Below, piece by piece: positions 16,987-25,643 of a stretch of DNA of 64,000 nt. Source of the stretch: Clostridium sp. E02 (GTDB taxonomy: Bacteria; Bacillota; Clostridia; Lachnospirales; Lachnospiraceae); contig NZ_RJLQ01000009.1 in the NCBI RefSeq assembly GCF_003833015.1, positions 109,081 through 173,080 of the forward strand, written 5' to 3'. The position numbers and the translations under genes are program-made. Position 1 is the first letter of the stretch; each line of letters starts with the position of its first letter. The notes under the pieces were generated by a model that searched no databases, was not told the DNA's origin, and was given only the letters and a program-made list of their open reading frames with translations.

Positions 16987-17136
16987 TTATTTAGTTTCGT
17001 CTGCCACATGAGAGGCACTTATGGCATCTTTGTGATCTCTGTATTTCTTTCCGCAGATAATTCCGCCCCATGCAAGAAATACAAAAAATATAAATTTTAT
17101 TGCTGTTCCAAGGAAACTTGCAACGATTGCTGTCAT
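16987..17136 (-). CDS. 49-residue single-span membrane protein
   Basis: A small protein with an N-terminal hydrophobic helix (about residues 2-29: IVASFLGTAIKFIFF then VFLAWGGIICGKK) followed by a charged tail YRDHKDAISASHVADETK. The GGxxxGKK...RDHKDA pattern is one I associate with small conserved Lachnospiraceae proteins of unknown function, from memory. GGGAGG lies 9 nt before the ATG. It is placed directly in front of alaS, 18 nt away, downstream of a promoter, so it is probably the first gene of the alaS transcript. No function can be assigned. Confidence 0.7.
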   Translation of the reverse strand: MTAIVASFLGTAIKFIFFVFLAWGGIICGKKYRDHKDAISASHVADETK

Positions 17137-17182
17137 ATTTTTATTCCTCCCTAATTTTTGATATAATATTACTCATTTTATT

Positions 17183-17211
17183 ATCCTATCACAAGGTTTT
17201 TTATTTATCAA
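17183..17211 (-). promoter_or_regulatory. Candidate promoter of the small membrane protein-alaS unit
   Basis: TTGATA (17206-17211), 17-nt spacer, TAGGAT (17183-17188). An alternative with TTGTGA and TAATAT lies slightly downstream. It follows the terminator of the preceding gene. Confidence 0.5.
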
Positions 17212-17234
17212 GATATAACGATGGAATTTTTTAC

Positions 17235-17267
17235 TAAAAAAAGCACGGTATAAAAACCGCACTTTTC
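17235..17267 (-). terminator. Intrinsic terminator after the LprI-like gene
   Basis: AAAAGTGCGGT pairs over 11 bp (two wobble pairs) with ACCGTGCTTTT, followed by TT. It begins directly at the stop codon of the LprI-like gene. Confidence 0.85.
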
Positions 17268-18104
17268 TTAATTTGCCTTTTTTGTGAGAATTTCACCATA
17301 TTCACGTATCAGTGCATAGGCTCTAGCTCTTGTCTCTGCGGACAGTGTTGCTGTGTACTCAAGCCCCTCCAGTGTTCCTCCACTGTATCTTTGAGCTGCT
17401 TCCTCTGCCTTTTTATCCCTAATTTTCGTCCATGCCTGCTGCGACTCTTCCAGATTCTTTTTATCTTCTTCCTCGAGATTTTCGTATACTGAACCATAGA
17501 TAATATCCATCTCTCTGGTCCATGCCTTTAATTCTTTCTCTGCCATAGCCTTCATGGAATAAGTGTTGGAATCACCCGATTCATCCCACATCTTTTTAAT
17601 CTTTGAATCCAGATCCATCAGGTTTTTCTCATAGTAGTTTGATTCCTCTATCGGTTTGGAATCCGAGAATAACTTAGCTTTTGTATCCGGACTCACGGGA
17701 GAGACGGATACCTCTGGCATATCATTTTCCTGTGATTTAAAGATTTTACTTTCATCAGGTCCCTTCTTTGATTGGCTGGAACGCATCATGGGCTCGGATT
17801 GTGGTTCGTCATCCGAATCAATTGGAGAAGGTACGGGAATGTCTTCTTCCTCGAAAGAATCTTCTTCTGGATCTTCTAAATCTTCTGATGACTTGGAATC
17901 AACTACTTTTTCAGGAGGGGTTTCCAGGATTTTTTCCTCTTGAGAAACCTCTTCTTTTATCTCATGATTGATAAATCCTGAAACTTGGTAAGGATCTGTC
18001 ATGCTCTCTTTCTGTTTTACATAGGTGAAGGTGGCATAGGTCACCAAGATTCCGATAACTAGTATGCAGCCTATTACAATCCAAATCCCTCTATTCTTTT
18101 TCAT
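17268..18104 (-). CDS. Membrane-anchored protein with LprI-like C-terminal domain
   Basis: The 278-residue protein starts with an N-terminal transmembrane anchor (about 5-26, GIWIVIGCILVIGILVTYATFTYV). A long acidic, Ser/Pro-rich disordered stretch follows, about 40-150, with runs such as EEDSFEEEDIPVPSP. The C-terminal domain, about 175-278, has a helical pattern with AEKELKAWTREMDIIY, KNLEESQQAWTKIRDK and SAETRARAYALI, which resembles the LprI/DUF1311 family of small secreted helical proteins; LprI of Mycobacterium inhibits lysozyme. The domain should face outside the membrane. The function here is unproven. It appears monocistronic, ending in a strong terminator. Confidence 0.7.
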   Translation of the reverse strand: MKKNRGIWIVIGCILVIGILVTYATFTYVKQKESMTDPYQVSGFINHEIKEEVSQEEKILETPPEKVVDSKSSEDLEDPEEDSFEEEDIPVPSPIDSDDEPQSEPMMRSSQSKKGPDESKIFKSQENDMPEVSVSPVSPDTKAKLFSDSKPIEESNYYEKNLMDLDSKIKKMWDESGDSNTYSMKAMAEKELKAWTREMDIIYGSVYENLEEEDKKNLEESQQAWTKIRDKKAEEAAQRYSGGTLEGLEYTATLSAETRARAYALIREYGEILTKKAN

Positions 18105-18234
18105 GAGCTTTCATCCTTACATGATTTGATAAAATTACCATAACACAAATAAAGATGATTGAAAATAGAAATTCACATATAGTAAGACATTGTAAGAGAT
18201 ATGTAAGCTTTTACTGTCCCCCATAAATGGGTGC

Positions 18235-18711
18235 CTAACCCCCTTCATCCACCAGAAGATTGTTCCCATCTGCTGCACTGGTAGCAAGCACGTCGCACCG
18301 TTCATTCATTGGATGGCCAGCATGTCCTTTCACCCAGTGAAAGGTGACCTGATGGGGCTCTTTGGCGCTTAAAAGTCTTTCCCATAAGTCAATATTTTTT
18401 ACAGGACCACTTTTGCCTCTCTTCCAGTTATTTTTCACCCAGTTATCAATCCAATGCTGGTTAAAGGCATCGGTAACATATTTGGAATCGGAATATACTT
18501 CTACCTGACAGGGTCTGGTAAGTGCTTCCAGCCCTGCGATTACCGCCATCAATTCCATCCGGTTATTTGTGGTTTTTTCATAACCAGCCGACAGTGTCTT
18601 CTCATGGAGCTGCTCCTTGGAATCCGTAAACTGCAAGACTGCTCCATAACCACCTGGTCCATCTGGGTTTCCTCTTGCAGCTCCATCTGTATACAATCGT
18701 ACTTTTGTCAC
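18235..18711 (-). CDS. rnhA: Ribonuclease HI
   Basis: RNase HI degrades the RNA strand of RNA-DNA hybrids. The 158-residue protein has the full acidic active site: LYTDGAARGNPDGPGG (first Asp), NNRMELMAVIAGL (Glu), VYSDSKYV (second Asp) and GHPMNERCDVLA (last Asp), with the WVKGHAGH histidine loop. Length and order match the bacterial type I enzyme. It follows the metallo-hydrolase gene by 15 nt and is probably co-transcribed. RNase HII (rnhB) is also present in this window. Confidence 0.96.
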   Translation of the reverse strand: MTKVRLYTDGAARGNPDGPGGYGAVLQFTDSKEQLHEKTLSAGYEKTTNNRMELMAVIAGLEALTRPCQVEVYSDSKYVTDAFNQHWIDNWVKNNWKRGKSGPVKNIDLWERLLSAKEPHQVTFHWVKGHAGHPMNERCDVLATSAADGNNLLVDEGG

Positions 18712-18726
18712 TTTATCTTGTTCTCC

Positions 18727-20328
18727 TTATCTATCCCATTTATCACATAACGAATTAATTTGATCTGCAAATTTAGCAAGATCTTTATTGGCTCCTCCTT
18801 CGTTGTGGCGAATCACCTGTAAAAGTCTTTCTCCGGCAGCAAAAAGTCTTCCGTAGACACCTACAGGTTTTTTAGCGGTCACAGGTGCTCTGGTGACTTC
18901 AATTCCTTCCGTTTCTTTTAACCATCTGCCTAAACTAAGATCATAGATGGATCCGGAATAGGGGGCATTCACCCGGTATCCATAATCTTTTTTAAGCAGT
19001 TCTTCGAAGGACTTGCAGACCAGATTATCTCCATGGACCAGAAATACTTGACGAGGCTTTTCTTCAAATGCATTCAACCAGGCAATCAATCCTTCCATAT
19101 CTGCATGGGAACTCATCCCATCCATCTGTTCTATATGAGCTTCTACCTGAATGGTCTCACCAAACAACCTTACTTCCTGGTTTCCCTCAATCAGGCTTCT
19201 GCCAAGCGTCCCTATAGACTGATAGCCTGTAAAGACAATGGTGCACTCCGGCCGCCAAAGATTATGCTTTAAATGATGTCGAATACGACCTGCATCGCAC
19301 ATCCCCGCTGCCGATATAATCACCTTCGGTTTCGAATTAAAATTGATGTTTTTGGATTCTTCACTGGTAACGGATAGCTTCAATCCCTGGAAAGAAATGG
19401 GGTTGATCCCTTCCATAACCATCTTCTTGGTCTCCTCATCGTAGCAGTCTGCCAGGTTATCTTTAAAAACCTGCGTTGCTTCTACTGCCAGAGGACTGTC
19501 GACATATACTAGAAATCCATCGTGTCCCGATACTAATTTTTCTGCTTTAAGCCGTCGAAACATATAAAGTAATTCTTGCGTTCTGCCTACCGCAAACGCT
19601 GGAATCACCACATTACCTCCTCGGTCAAGGGCTTTTTGAACTATATCTGCCAGAACAGAAACATGATCCGGGATGGCTCCATGTAACCGGTCACCATAGG
19701 TACACTCCATCACTACATAATCCGCATCTTTTATGTATTGTGGATCACGAATGAGAGGTTTGTTCTGATTGCCAATGTCTCCGGAGAATACAATCTTTCT
19801 ATCACAGTTAAGTTCTTTGACCCATACTTCTATGGAGGATGAACCAAGAAGATGCCCTACATCAATAAACCTTATCGTTAGGCCATCTTCTAGTTCTACC
19901 TTTTCATTATAGTCAAAGGAGTGAAATAATTCCAGTACACCCATGGCATCATCGATTCCATATAAGGGCTCTTCCTCTGGGATACCTGCACGTCTTGCCT
20001 TCCTATTTCTCCACTCTGTTTCAGATTCCTGAATATGAGCACTGTCCTTTAGCATAATTTTACACAGGTCAGCGGTTGCCTCGGTTGAAATCACCTGTCC
20101 TCTGAAGCCTCTGGCATATATAAAAGGGAGCAATCCTGCATGATCAATATGTGCATGCGTGAGTAATACGTAATCAATTTGCGCATAACTGACTGGGAGA
20201 TCTGAATTTTCGAATTTGTCAATCCCCTGCTCCATTCCACAGTCCACTAGGATTTTTAAGCCCTCCGCTTCCAGATAATGACAGCTTCCAGTAACCTCGT
20301 GGGCTGCTCCAATGAACATCAATTTCAT
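18727..20328 (-). CDS. MBL-fold beta-CASP metallo-hydrolase (RNA-processing type)
   Basis: The 533-residue protein has the metallo-beta-lactamase core with LLTHAHIDHAGLLPF (zinc ligands) near residue 55-70, then DVGHLLGSSSIEV and FSGDIGNQNKP. A beta-CASP insertion includes VIPAFAVGRTQELLY and ISAAGMCDAGRIRHHL, and the final HADMEGL and VHGDN motifs complete the metal site. Such proteins are exo- or endoribonucleases in many bacteria; the exact substrate is not known. The C-terminal 60 residues are a helical tail. It lies between spoIVA and rnhA. A promoter candidate overlaps the spoIVA 3' end. Confidence 0.88.
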   Translation of the reverse strand: MKLMFIGAAHEVTGSCHYLEAEGLKILVDCGMEQGIDKFENSDLPVSYAQIDYVLLTHAHIDHAGLLPFIYARGFRGQVISTEATADLCKIMLKDSAHIQESETEWRNRKARRAGIPEEEPLYGIDDAMGVLELFHSFDYNEKVELEDGLTIRFIDVGHLLGSSSIEVWVKELNCDRKIVFSGDIGNQNKPLIRDPQYIKDADYVVMECTYGDRLHGAIPDHVSVLADIVQKALDRGGNVVIPAFAVGRTQELLYMFRRLKAEKLVSGHDGFLVYVDSPLAVEATQVFKDNLADCYDEETKKMVMEGINPISFQGLKLSVTSEESKNINFNSKPKVIISAAGMCDAGRIRHHLKHNLWRPECTIVFTGYQSIGTLGRSLIEGNQEVRLFGETIQVEAHIEQMDGMSSHADMEGLIAWLNAFEEKPRQVFLVHGDNLVCKSFEELLKKDYGYRVNAPYSGSIYDLSLGRWLKETEGIEVTRAPVTAKKPVGVYGRLFAAGERLLQVIRHNEGGANKDLAKFADQINSLCDKWDR

Positions 20329-20359
20329 ATAAGCCCTCCTTTAGTATCTGATTTTTCTT

Positions 20360-20389
20360 ATTATACCATTAATTTAGATAATAATGCAA
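20360..20389 (-). promoter_or_regulatory. Candidate promoter of the MBL-rnhA unit
   Basis: TTGCAT (20384-20389), 18-nt spacer, TATAAT (20360-20365). It overlaps the last codons of spoIVA. It would let the vegetative MBL and rnhA genes be expressed apart from the sporulation gene upstream. Confidence 0.5.
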
Positions 20390-21849
20390 ATCATACCACC
20401 ATTACTATCGTTAATGATTTTTTGGAGGGTATCTTGTAGTTTCATCTGACAATCTTCCGTTAATTGCGATACTTTTGCTTGAATTCCATCTTCCACAATT
20501 TGTTCAATGGATTTTCCAAATATATTCGTATTCCAAATTCCTTCTTCGCTATCTCTGGCATTTTCTTTGATATAGGCAATCAGATCTTCTGCCTGTTGCT
20601 CGCTTCCTACAATAGGGGCAATTTCCGTCTGGATATGTGCTTTGATCAAATTAATGGAAGGAGCTTCCGCACGCATTTTTACACCATATTTGTTTCCATG
20701 TTTGATTACTTCCGGTTCGTCTAGCATAATTTCTGACCGTTCTGGTGTCACGACTCCAAATCCTTTTAATCGAACCTGGCTCATGGCCTGATTGACTTTT
20801 TCATACTCCGCCTTCATCTTTGCCAGTTCACTTAAAGTCTGCATCAGCTGATACTCCCCTTCTATGGGGATTCCCACATAATCACTTAGAATCTGATAAT
20901 AAAAACTGTCATCCACATCCATACCCATGGACACACTGCCGTCAGCCATATTCAGATTTTGGACTTTGACGGAATGAACGCTCTCTACTTCACCGTCATA
21001 TAGATCTGACGATACATCTTTCATGTGTGTTACTTTTTTCACCATATCCTTAGCTACCTGAATAACCTGGGATTTTAACCAATGGGTTGCCGGAAGAATT
21101 TCCAGCCACTTTGGAATGAAAAAATCCACTTCTGTTACAGGGAACTCTTTTAAGACACGTTCTAAAATATGAGTTACATCTTCTTTTTTTAATTGCTCGC
21201 AGTTAACAGGCAAGACAGTCACTCCATATTTTTCGCTCAGTTCTTTTGAAAGTTCCGTCGTTTCTTCGGAAAATGGTTTGGAAGAGTTTAGCAGAAGAAG
21301 AAACGGTTTTCCCAGATTTTTTAACTCTTGGATGGTACGTTCTTCGGCAGCTATGTAGTTTTGACGTTTTAGTTCACCGAATGAACCGTCTGAGGTGATC
21401 ACTACCCCTATGGTGGAATGATCGTTGATTACTTTTCTCGTTCCGATTTCTGCCGCTTTTGTAAATGGGATTTCATAATCGAACCAGGGTGTTTTTACGA
21501 GTCGTTCTTCGTCATTTTCAATATGACCAGCGGCTCCATCAACCATAAAACCAACGCAATCAATCAGACGAACTTTTGTCTCAATTTCATTCCCTAGTTT
21601 TATGGTGGCTGCTTCTTTTGGGATGAATTTAGGCTCTGTTGTCATAATTGTTTTTCCTGCCGCGCTTTGGGGCAGTTCGTCCCTGGTTTGAGTTTTCTGA
21701 TGTTCATCTTCCATTCCCGGCAGAACCATTAATTCCATAAATCGCTTGATAAATGTAGATTTTCCGGTTCTTACAGGGCCGACTACTCCTATGTAGATTT
21801 CTCCGTTGGTTCGGGCTTTGATATCATTGTATACGTTATAATTGTCCAT
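20374..21849 (-). CDS. spoIVA: Stage IV sporulation protein A
   Basis: SpoIVA is an ATPase that polymerises on the outer forespore membrane and forms the platform for spore coat assembly. The 491-residue protein starts MDNYNVYNDIKARTNGEIYIGVVGPVRTGKSTFIKRFM, with Walker A GPVRTGKST at about 24-32. The conserved VRLIDCVGFMVDGA, LIAYIKENARDSEEGIWNTNIFGKS and the hydrophobic C-terminus GGMICIII are as in the family. The family length of about 492 residues is matched. Upstream is a good sigma-E-like promoter. No terminator was seen after it. Confidence 0.98.
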   Translation of the reverse strand: MDNYNVYNDIKARTNGEIYIGVVGPVRTGKSTFIKRFMELMVLPGMEDEHQKTQTRDELPQSAAGKTIMTTEPKFIPKEAATIKLGNEIETKVRLIDCVGFMVDGAAGHIENDEERLVKTPWFDYEIPFTKAAEIGTRKVINDHSTIGVVITSDGSFGELKRQNYIAAEERTIQELKNLGKPFLLLLNSSKPFSEETTELSKELSEKYGVTVLPVNCEQLKKEDVTHILERVLKEFPVTEVDFFIPKWLEILPATHWLKSQVIQVAKDMVKKVTHMKDVSSDLYDGEVESVHSVKVQNLNMADGSVSMGMDVDDSFYYQILSDYVGIPIEGEYQLMQTLSELAKMKAEYEKVNQAMSQVRLKGFGVVTPERSEIMLDEPEVIKHGNKYGVKMRAEAPSINLIKAHIQTEIAPIVGSEQQAEDLIAYIKENARDSEEGIWNTNIFGKSIEQIVEDGIQAKVSQLTEDCQMKLQDTLQKIINDSNGGMICIII

Positions 21850-21875
21850 AAAGATTCCCCCTTCTGTGCTGTTAC

Positions 21876-21904
21876 ACTATATGCAAAGGAGAAGGGAATA
21901 TTAC
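21876..21904 (-). promoter_or_regulatory. Sigma-E-like promoter of spoIVA
   Basis: GTAATATT (21897-21904), 13-nt spacer, CATATAGT (21876-21883). Both boxes fit the Bacillus mother-cell sigma-E consensus as I recall it, and spoIVA is a classic sigma-E gene. The leader would be about 20 nt. Confidence 0.7.
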
Positions 21905-21992
21905 CTTTTCTTGTGATTCCCATTGTTATGCTTATATCGTTGTCCTGATTGGTTCTAATAATTTCGTCCCCTTTACAAAGTAAAATCACTAA

Positions 21993-22035
21993 AGAAAAGA
22001 AAAGGATGTTACAGTTTTTTTAACTGTAACATCCT
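21993..22035 (-). terminator. Intrinsic terminator after livF
   Basis: AGGATGTTACAGTT and AACTGTAACATCCT form a perfect 14-bp stem, followed on the minus strand by TTTTCTTTTCTTT. It ends the branched-chain amino acid transporter operon. Confidence 0.92.
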
Positions 22036-22047
22036 GACTGAATATCA

Positions 22048-22758
22048 TTATTCACTTAAATAAGCTTTTTTCACAGAATCATCATTCATCAACTCTTTCG
22101 CATCACCACTTAATACGATAGATCCTGTTTCCAGAACATAAGCCCTGTTTGCAATAGACAATGCTTTTTTTGCATTCTGTTCTACCAGTAGTACAGTGGT
22201 TCCTGTTTTGTTGACTTCTTTGATGATATCAAAAATTTCATTTACATAGATTGGGGATAGACCCATGGAAGGTTCGTCAAGTACAATCACCTTGGGATGA
22301 CTCATTAAAGCACGCCCCATAGCAAGCATCTGTTGCTCTCCACCGCTCAAAGTCCCTGCCGGCTGGTTCTTTCTCTCTAACAGACGAGGGAACCGTTTAT
22401 AGATCATCTGGAGCGTTTCCTCGATTTCATTCTTGTCTCGTCGTGTGTAGGCACCTAGTCTTAAATTCTCATATACGCTTAATGAGGAGAAAACCCTTCT
22501 ACCTTCCGGAACATGTGCCATTCCAAGTCCCACGATTTTATCTCCACGAATCTTTGTAATGTCGCGTCCATCAAATTGTATCTTTCCGGAAGCCGCTTTT
22601 ATAAGACCAGTTATGGTATGGAGGGTGGTAGTTTTACCTGCGCCATTGGCACCGATCAAAGCGACGATCTCGCCTTCTTTCACTTCAAAGGAAATATCTT
22701 TTAGCGCTTTAATCACGCCATAATATACTTCCAGATTTTTCACTTCAAGTATTGCCAT
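22048..22758 (-). CDS. livF: Branched-chain amino acid ABC transporter ATP-binding protein LivF
   Basis: This is one of two ATPase subunits of the HAAT-family importer for leucine, isoleucine and valine. The 236-residue protein shows Walker A GANGAGKTT, signature LSGGEQQMLAMGRAL, Walker B VIVLDEPSMGLSP and the LivF-typical AHVPEGRRVFSSLSVYENL. The start MAILEV is chosen for a GGAGG 8 nt upstream; the longer frame overlaps livG and is rejected. It is the last gene of the livJHMGF set, 13 nt after livG, and is followed by a strong terminator. Confidence 0.96.
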   Translation of the reverse strand: MAILEVKNLEVYYGVIKALKDISFEVKEGEIVALIGANGAGKTTTLHTITGLIKAASGKIQFDGRDITKIRGDKIVGLGMAHVPEGRRVFSSLSVYENLRLGAYTRRDKNEIEETLQMIYKRFPRLLERKNQPAGTLSGGEQQMLAMGRALMSHPKVIVLDEPSMGLSPIYVNEIFDIIKEVNKTGTTVLLVEQNAKKALSIANRAYVLETGSIVLSGDAKELMNDDSVKKAYLSE

Positions 22759-22771
22759 GTTTAAAGCCTCC

Positions 22772-23530
22772 TTATTCTCCCAGATATGCCTTGATGACTT
22801 CCGGATCATTCAGTACATCCGCTGTTTCTCCCTGGGCAAGAACCTGACCAAAATTTAATACGGTCAGTCGTTCGCAGATACCGGAGACAAGCTTCATGTC
22901 ATGTTCAATTAATAAAATCGTCATATCAAATGTATCTCGTACAAAACGTATAGTATCCATAAGTTCTGTGGTTTCATTGGGATTCATTCCTGCAGCTGGC
23001 TCGTCTAAAAGGAGCAGTTTCGGTCCAGTGGCAAGTGCACGGGCTATCTCCAATTTACGCTGTTTTCCATAAGGCAGATTCGCTGCAAGTGTATTCTTCT
23101 CTGACTCTAGATCAAACACACGTAATAGTTCTTCCGCCTTTTCATCCATCTGTTTTTCCACTTCAAAAAACTTTGGAAGACGAAGGATTCCGGAAATTGT
23201 TCCATAAGAATAGCGGTTATGAAGACCCGTTTTTACGTTATCTAGAACAGTCAGTTCTTTAAACAGCCTGATGTTCTGAAATGTTCTTGCAATTCCTGCG
23301 TTGTTAATCTCTACTGTCTTTTTCCCTGTGATTGTAACACCATCTAATAAAATAGTTCCTGCATTCGGTTTATAGACACCCGTTAAAAGGTTAAAAATCG
23401 TCGTCTTCCCTGCACCATTGGGTCCAATAAGCCCGTAAAGCTGTCCTTTTTTAATGGTAATACTGAAATCATCAACAGCGCGTAGGCCACCAAATGAGAT
23501 TCCGAGATTTTTAATTTCCAGTAATGCCAT
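22772..23530 (-). CDS. livG: Branched-chain amino acid ABC transporter ATP-binding protein LivG
   Basis: The second ATPase subunit has 252 residues. It shows Walker A GPNGAGKTTIFNLLTG, the LivG-typical GIARTFQNIRLFKELTVLDNV, a degenerate signature LPYGKQRKLEIARAL, Walker B LLLLDEPAAGMNP and the switch histidine in LIEHDMKLV. The extended helix between the Q-loop and signature is usual for LivG compared with LivF. It lies 2 nt after livM, so translation is coupled. The LPYGKQR form in place of LSGGQ is normal for this subfamily. Confidence 0.96.
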   Translation of the reverse strand: MALLEIKNLGISFGGLRAVDDFSITIKKGQLYGLIGPNGAGKTTIFNLLTGVYKPNAGTILLDGVTITGKKTVEINNAGIARTFQNIRLFKELTVLDNVKTGLHNRYSYGTISGILRLPKFFEVEKQMDEKAEELLRVFDLESEKNTLAANLPYGKQRKLEIARALATGPKLLLLDEPAAGMNPNETTELMDTIRFVRDTFDMTILLIEHDMKLVSGICERLTVLNFGQVLAQGETADVLNDPEVIKAYLGE

Positions 23531-23532
23531 AT

Positions 23533-24609
23533 TTATACCCTCTTTCTTTCTGCCCTGCTTTTATGAAAATACCGTTTTCTGAAATCAATCAGTTTGGGAC
23601 TCCAGTTAAATATCATCAAGACAATCAGAATAATGGCATAAATTAACATTCGGTATGCGTTTAATCCTCTTAATAGCTCTGGAAGAAGTGTTAAAATCAC
23701 GGCTGCAATCATAGAACCACGGATATTTCCAATTCCTCCAAGAACGACGAATACCAGTATCATAATAGACTGGTTATAGCCAAAATTCTTTTGAGTTGCC
23801 GTAAGGGCTGAAAGATTATGGGAGTAAAGGACTCCCGCTACACCTGCTAAGGATGCAGAAATAGTAAATGCCATAAGTTTATATTTGGTAATGTTTATTC
23901 CAATGGATTCTGCTGCAATCCGATTGTCTCGAACAGACATAATTGCCCGGCCAGATCTGGAATGAATCAAATTAAGGACAATAATAAGAGTCAAAATGGT
24001 CAGAATTACACCAATTACAAACGTAGAGTTTTTAGGGGTCCCTGTGATGCCCTGAGCACCATTTAATATTATCTTCCCATCGTCTGCCATGTTCAGTGCC
24101 ATGGCATTTTTCATAGAAAGATGGATTCCATCGGAATCTTTTCCAACGTATATAACGTTAACTACATTTTTGATAATCTCACCAAAAGCAAGCGTTACAA
24201 TCGCCAGATAATCTCCCCGAAGTCTTAATACCGGGACTCCTACGATCATTCCTGCCACCGCTGCCGCTGCTGCTCCAATTAGGATTGCAAGAAAGAAACG
24301 GATCCCCGTATTGGGAATTGAATCCAGCATACTAACAGAAAACAGTGAACTGGCAAATGCACCTACACACATAAATCCAGCATGACCAAGGCTGAGTTCC
24401 CCTAAGATTCCTACCGTAAGATTTAACGAAATAGCCATAATCGAATAGATGCACAGAGGAACCAAAAGCCCCTTCATTAAACTACTCACGTGACCAGTTG
24501 CAATTAAACTTTGTACCAAAACAAAAGCAATGACCACAATCCCGTAAGTGATCAGATTGCTTTTTAGTGTCTTATTCACCTGAAATTTTGTATTTGCAAT
24601 TTTTCCCAT
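23533..24609 (-). CDS. livM: Branched-chain amino acid ABC transporter permease LivM
   Basis: The 358-residue inner-membrane permease has about ten hydrophobic segments, including LGELSLGHAGFMCVGAFASS and LRGDYLAIVTLAFGEIIKNV, both hallmark LivM stretches. The coupling region SVRDNRIAAESIGINITKYKL sits before the final membrane helices. It forms a heterodimer with LivH. An 8-nt gap follows livH. The N-terminus is longer than the minimum, with a hydrophilic MGKIANTKFQVNKTLKSN tail before the first helix. Confidence 0.95.
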   Translation of the reverse strand: MGKIANTKFQVNKTLKSNLITYGIVVIAFVLVQSLIATGHVSSLMKGLLVPLCIYSIMAISLNLTVGILGELSLGHAGFMCVGAFASSLFSVSMLDSIPNTGIRFFLAILIGAAAAAVAGMIVGVPVLRLRGDYLAIVTLAFGEIIKNVVNVIYVGKDSDGIHLSMKNAMALNMADDGKIILNGAQGITGTPKNSTFVIGVILTILTLIIVLNLIHSRSGRAIMSVRDNRIAAESIGINITKYKLMAFTISASLAGVAGVLYSHNLSALTATQKNFGYNQSIMILVFVVLGGIGNIRGSMIAAVILTLLPELLRGLNAYRMLIYAIILIVLMIFNWSPKLIDFRKRYFHKSRAERKRV

Positions 24610-24617
24610 ATCTTCAC

Positions 24618-25502
24618 CTACACTTTCTCGTTAATCTTCTTACCTAAAATGCCAGTAGGTTTTACAAGAAGAACAACAATGAGAACAGCAAACACAATGG
24701 CATCGGAAAGCTGGGATGATATATACGCTTTACTTAAATTTTCGATTACGCCTAGCAAAAGTCCGCCAATTAATGCTCCAGGGATGGAACCAATTCCACC
24801 AAATACAGCCGCCACAAATGCTTTGATTCCAGGCATGGCACCTGTGTAAGGAGTAAGCGTTGGGTAAGCGGAGCAAAGAAGTGCTCCTGCAATGGCAGCC
24901 AGTGCAGAACCAATGGCAAACGTTAATGCAATGGTACCGTCTACATTAATTCCCATTAACTGAGCGGCACCTTTATCTTCTGATACTGCAAGCATCGCCT
25001 GTCCAGCTCTTGTTTTTTTGATAAATGTAGTCAAAACAATCATGATTACGACACAGCTAATAATCGTAACAATAGTTTCACCGGAAATAGTTAATTTACC
25101 ATCTGCCAGTTTTAAAGCCGGTACTGTAACCACGGATGTAAAGGATTTTGGATTCGAACCGAAAACAAGCAGTGCGATGTTTTGAAGCAGGTAGCTCACA
25201 CCGATTGCTGTAATCAAAACTGCCAGTGGACTTGCCATACGCAAAGGACGATAAGCAACTCCTTCTATGACCATGCCCATAACAGTACATACGATAACCG
25301 CAAGTAGTATGCCGGCAACTGGTCCTAATCCCATTGTGCTGACAACTGTGAACACCACGTATCCTCCGATCATAATCACATCACCATGAGCAAAATTAAG
25401 CATCTTGGCAATGCCATATACCATGGTATAACCAAGAGCAATAATTGCATATACACTGCCAAGGCTTAAACCATTAATAAAATAGGATATGAAACTCATC
25501 AT
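24618..25502 (-). CDS. livH: Branched-chain amino acid ABC transporter permease LivH
   Basis: The 294-residue permease partner of LivM shows the LivH hallmark INGLSLGSVYAIIALGYTMVYGIAKMLNFAHGDVIM at its N-terminus and the coupling motif TRAGQAMLAVSEDKGAAQLMGIN. FVAAVFGGIGSIPGALIGG follows near the end. The start MMSFIS is chosen for GAGGTG 7 nt upstream; five further upstream codons are possible but less likely. It is separated from livJ by a strong hairpin terminator, so its expression depends on read-through or on a promoter not recognised here. Confidence 0.95.
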   Translation of the reverse strand: MMSFISYFINGLSLGSVYAIIALGYTMVYGIAKMLNFAHGDVIMIGGYVVFTVVSTMGLGPVAGILLAVIVCTVMGMVIEGVAYRPLRMASPLAVLITAIGVSYLLQNIALLVFGSNPKSFTSVVTVPALKLADGKLTISGETIVTIISCVVIMIVLTTFIKKTRAGQAMLAVSEDKGAAQLMGINVDGTIALTFAIGSALAAIAGALLCSAYPTLTPYTGAMPGIKAFVAAVFGGIGSIPGALIGGLLLGVIENLSKAYISSQLSDAIVFAVLIVVLLVKPTGILGKKINEKV

Positions 25503-25598
25503 ACCAACGCACCTCATTCGTCTTTTTTAAGAAAGTTCCGTCTGCAATTGCAAATGGAACGGCCAGTTAGAAACAAAAATCAACCAGCCATAGTAATA

Positions 25599-25631
25599 AC
25601 AAAGAAGAGGGTCGTCTCTAAGACGACCCTC
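25599..25631 (-). terminator. Hairpin terminator between livJ and livH
   Basis: GAGGGTCGTCT, loop TAG, AGACGACCCTC is a perfect 11-bp stem, followed by TTCTTTGTT. Located just after the binding-protein stop, it should let only part of the transcription pass to the permease and ATPase genes. This is a common way of keeping binding protein in excess. Confidence 0.85.
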
Positions 25632-25643
25632 CATTGGGTCATA

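Noticed and set aside
17137..17267. T-box or riboswitch before the alaS unit
   Set aside because: The region is too short once the upstream terminator and promoter are placed.
17656..17971. Plus-strand frames of 67 and 95 residues opposite the LprI-like gene
   Set aside because: Low-complexity Ser/Gly-rich mirror of the acidic linker; no ribosome site.
21789..21989. 66-residue frame overlapping the spoIVA start
   Set aside because: Covers the spoIVA promoter and start in another frame; no ribosome site or family resemblance.
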